Assembly: GCF_023544445.1 (NCBI RefSeq)
Contig: NZ_JALPVJ010000041.1
Location: 1-40,138 of the forward strand
Reading direction: 5' to 3'
DNA length: 40,138 nt
Source of the DNA: Actinoplanes sp. M2I2
Lineage (GTDB): Bacteria; Actinomycetota; Actinomycetes; Mycobacteriales; Micromonosporaceae
The position numbers were made by a program, and so were the translations under genes. Under the pieces are notes generated by a model. That model searched no databases. It was given only the letters and a program-made list of their open reading frames with translations, and had not been told where the DNA came from. Below are positions 39,138-40,138 of the stretch, piece by piece. The stretch's first letter is position 1; each line of letters begins with the position of its first letter.

Positions 39138-39977
39138 TCAGCGGACGCTGGAGAGGGCGCCGAGAAGTTCGATGGCGGCCTGGCCGGGCGAGTCCACTGG
39201 CGCGCTGTACACGATCAGTGTCAGGTCCGATTCGGGTACCGCGAGGGTCTCGTAGTCGAGCACGACCGGGCCGACTTGCGGATGCACGAACCGTTTGGTT
39301 CCTACCGTTCTTTCCTGTACGTCGAGGCGTGGCCACAACCGGCGGAAGTCGGCGCTCTCGGCCAGCAGTTCCGCAATCAGGCCGGCCATCGCGGGGTCGT
39401 CCGGATAGCGGGCTGCGGCGGAACGCACGAACGCGACCGTGTCGCGCGCCACGTGCTCCCACTCCGCGTACCTGGTTCGCATCCCGGTTTCCAGGAAGAA
39501 CAGCCGGGCCATGTTGCGCCGAGCCGGCGGGATGCTGTCGAAATCGGCGATCAGCGCGGCGGCCGTCCGATTCCAGGCCAGGACGTCGTAACTGCGACCG
39601 AGCACGAGGGCGGGGTTGGGTTCGGCGCCGGTGACCACGCGGAGCAGGCTGGGCCGGACCAGTTCCGTCGCGGGTGCGCGTCGTGTTGCCGGAACCGCGC
39701 GGGCCAGGCGGTGCAGGTGATCCCGTTCGGTCGAAGTCAGCCGTAGGGCGCGGGTCAGCGCGTCGAGTACGGCCACCGACGGGTGCAGGTCGCGAGCCTG
39801 TTCCAGCCGGGTGTAGTAGTCCACGCTCATGCCGGCAAGCTGGGCGACCTCCTGGCGGCGCAGGCCGGGTGTGCGGCGCCGGCCGTTGTGCGGCAGCCCG
39901 AGTTCCCGTGGATCGAGTCGCTCCCGGCGGTTCTTGAGGAAGGCGGCGAGTTCCAGCCGGACAGCGATTGGGTCCAT
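39138..39977 (-). CDS. XRE-type regulator with MmyB-like ligand-binding domain
   Basis: 279 residues. The XRE helix-turn-helix (about 10-75: LAAFLKNRRERLDP, then RTPGLRRQEVAQLAGMSVDYYTRLEQ) is followed by the MmyB-like domain (about 105-270: PALVLGRSYDVLAWNRTAAALIADF, then NMARLFFLETGMRTRYAEWEHVARDTVAFVRS). That domain is PAS-like and in a homologue binds a fatty acid. The ATG at 39977 lies within an operator of the same type as in the patatin promoter. A CATAAT 7 nt upstream suggests a leaderless message. It probably represses itself and the patatin gene, linking free fatty acid sensing with lipid cleavage (inference). Confidence 0.9.
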   Translation of the reverse strand: MDPIAVRLELAAFLKNRRERLDPRELGLPHNGRRRTPGLRRQEVAQLAGMSVDYYTRLEQARDLHPSVAVLDALTRALRLTSTERDHLHRLARAVPATRRAPATELVRPSLLRVVTGAEPNPALVLGRSYDVLAWNRTAAALIADFDSIPPARRNMARLFFLETGMRTRYAEWEHVARDTVAFVRSAAARYPDDPAMAGLIAELLAESADFRRLWPRLDVQERTVGTKRFVHPQVGPVVLDYETLAVPESDLTLIVYSAPVDSPGQAAIELLGALSSVR

Positions 39978-39984
39978 GAACCCA
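39969..39984. promoter_or_regulatory. Operator over the XRE/MmyB start codon
   Basis: TGGGTCCATGAACCCA shares TGGGTY-N4-AACCCA, in the same orientation, with both operators of the patatin promoter. It covers the start codon and ends beside the -10 (CATAAT, 39989-39984), so binding would block transcription. Confidence 0.7.
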
Positions 39985-40117
39985 TTATGCACTGGTGGGG
40001 AGATGCCGGTAGCCGTGGTGGAGGGTGGGATTGGTGTGTCCAGGCAAAGCTTGCACTGCCTGACCGCTCGGTGGTGGTGCCACGGTGGGCATCAGAGATC
40101 CGATCGAGGAGGAAGCA

Positions 40118-40138
40118 GTGCTCAGGCAACGCAAATCC
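40118..40138 (+). CDS. First codons of a gene cut by the window edge
   Basis: AGGAGG at 40107-40112 stands 5 nt before a GTG at 40118, which opens VLRQRKS up to the window end. It is divergent from the XRE/MmyB gene. An interrupted dyad CAGGCA-N10-TGCCTG lies at about 40040-40062 upstream. Nothing can be said of function. Confidence 0.4.

Noticed and set aside
1..40138. tRNA, rRNA, CRISPR, insertion sequence, phage or origin features
   Set aside because: I looked for repeat-spacer periodicity, transposase motifs and tRNA-like cloverleafs and saw none. A covariance-model scan would be needed to exclude small RNAs.

Overview
The window looks like a stretch of chromosome from a high-GC actinomycete. 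G/C dominates third codon positions, GTG and TTG starts are common, two-component and LuxR-type regulators are abundant, and there is a Ddn-like (F420-type) reductase. Micromonosporaceae such as Actinoplanes would fit, but the genus is inferred. I see no rRNA, tRNA, CRISPR array, insertion sequence or phage gene. The content is accessory in character: regulators, alpha/beta hydrolases, oxidoreductases, one ABC exporter, and an unusual number of decayed genes.

Layout. 1-1813: the 5' part of an unknown gene, a NarL-type response regulator, and behind it the deleted relic of its histidine kinase. 1814-7054: ankyrin protein plus epoxide hydrolase, a MerR regulator, an FBP zinc-finger protein, and a divergent quinone oxidoreductase/MarR pair. 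7333-13172: a condensation-type acyltransferase, a truncated SDR gene, an orphan histidine kinase, GPP34 and RidA, and an alpha/beta hydrolase. 13434-20655: an ECF-type sigma factor in an operon with a kinase/response-regulator pair, a membrane acyltransferase, and a MacB-like ABC ATPase with its FtsX-type permease. 20775-28318 and on to 29053: methyltransferase, small membrane protein and nitroreductase in coupled frames, a lipoprotein peptidase, a Ddn-like reductase, a large LuxR ATPase regulator, and a MerR gene overlapping a second GPP34 gene. 29072-40138: gene fragments and a broken hydrolase, a LuxR regulator, a GlxA/isochorismatase pair, a second large LuxR ATPase, an epimerase and its inverted fragment, a patatin, and an XRE/MmyB regulator.

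The strongest system-level signal is a promoter element found seven times: a TTGACY -35 box, a 19-bp spacer carrying TGT-N7-ACA, and a -10 box that begins and ends with T in six of seven copies. The long spacer with a dyad inside it is the hallmark of MerR-family activation. The copies stand before an unknown gene (1-196), ankyrin/epoxide hydrolase, RidA/GPP34, an alpha/beta hydrolase, the sigma-factor/two-component operon, the lipoprotein peptidase, and the MerR/GPP34 operon. I propose that these form one locally clustered MerR regulon, with the MerR protein at 27926-28318 as the likely regulator.

A second small circuit is seen at the right end, where a 16-bp operator (TGGGTY-N4-AACCCA) occurs twice in the patatin promoter and once over the start codon of the XRE/MmyB regulator. 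At least five loci are decayed, and several of the scars are informative: a kinase relic that supplies the ribosome binding site of its response regulator, a head-to-head double truncation, and an inverted paralogous gene fragment.
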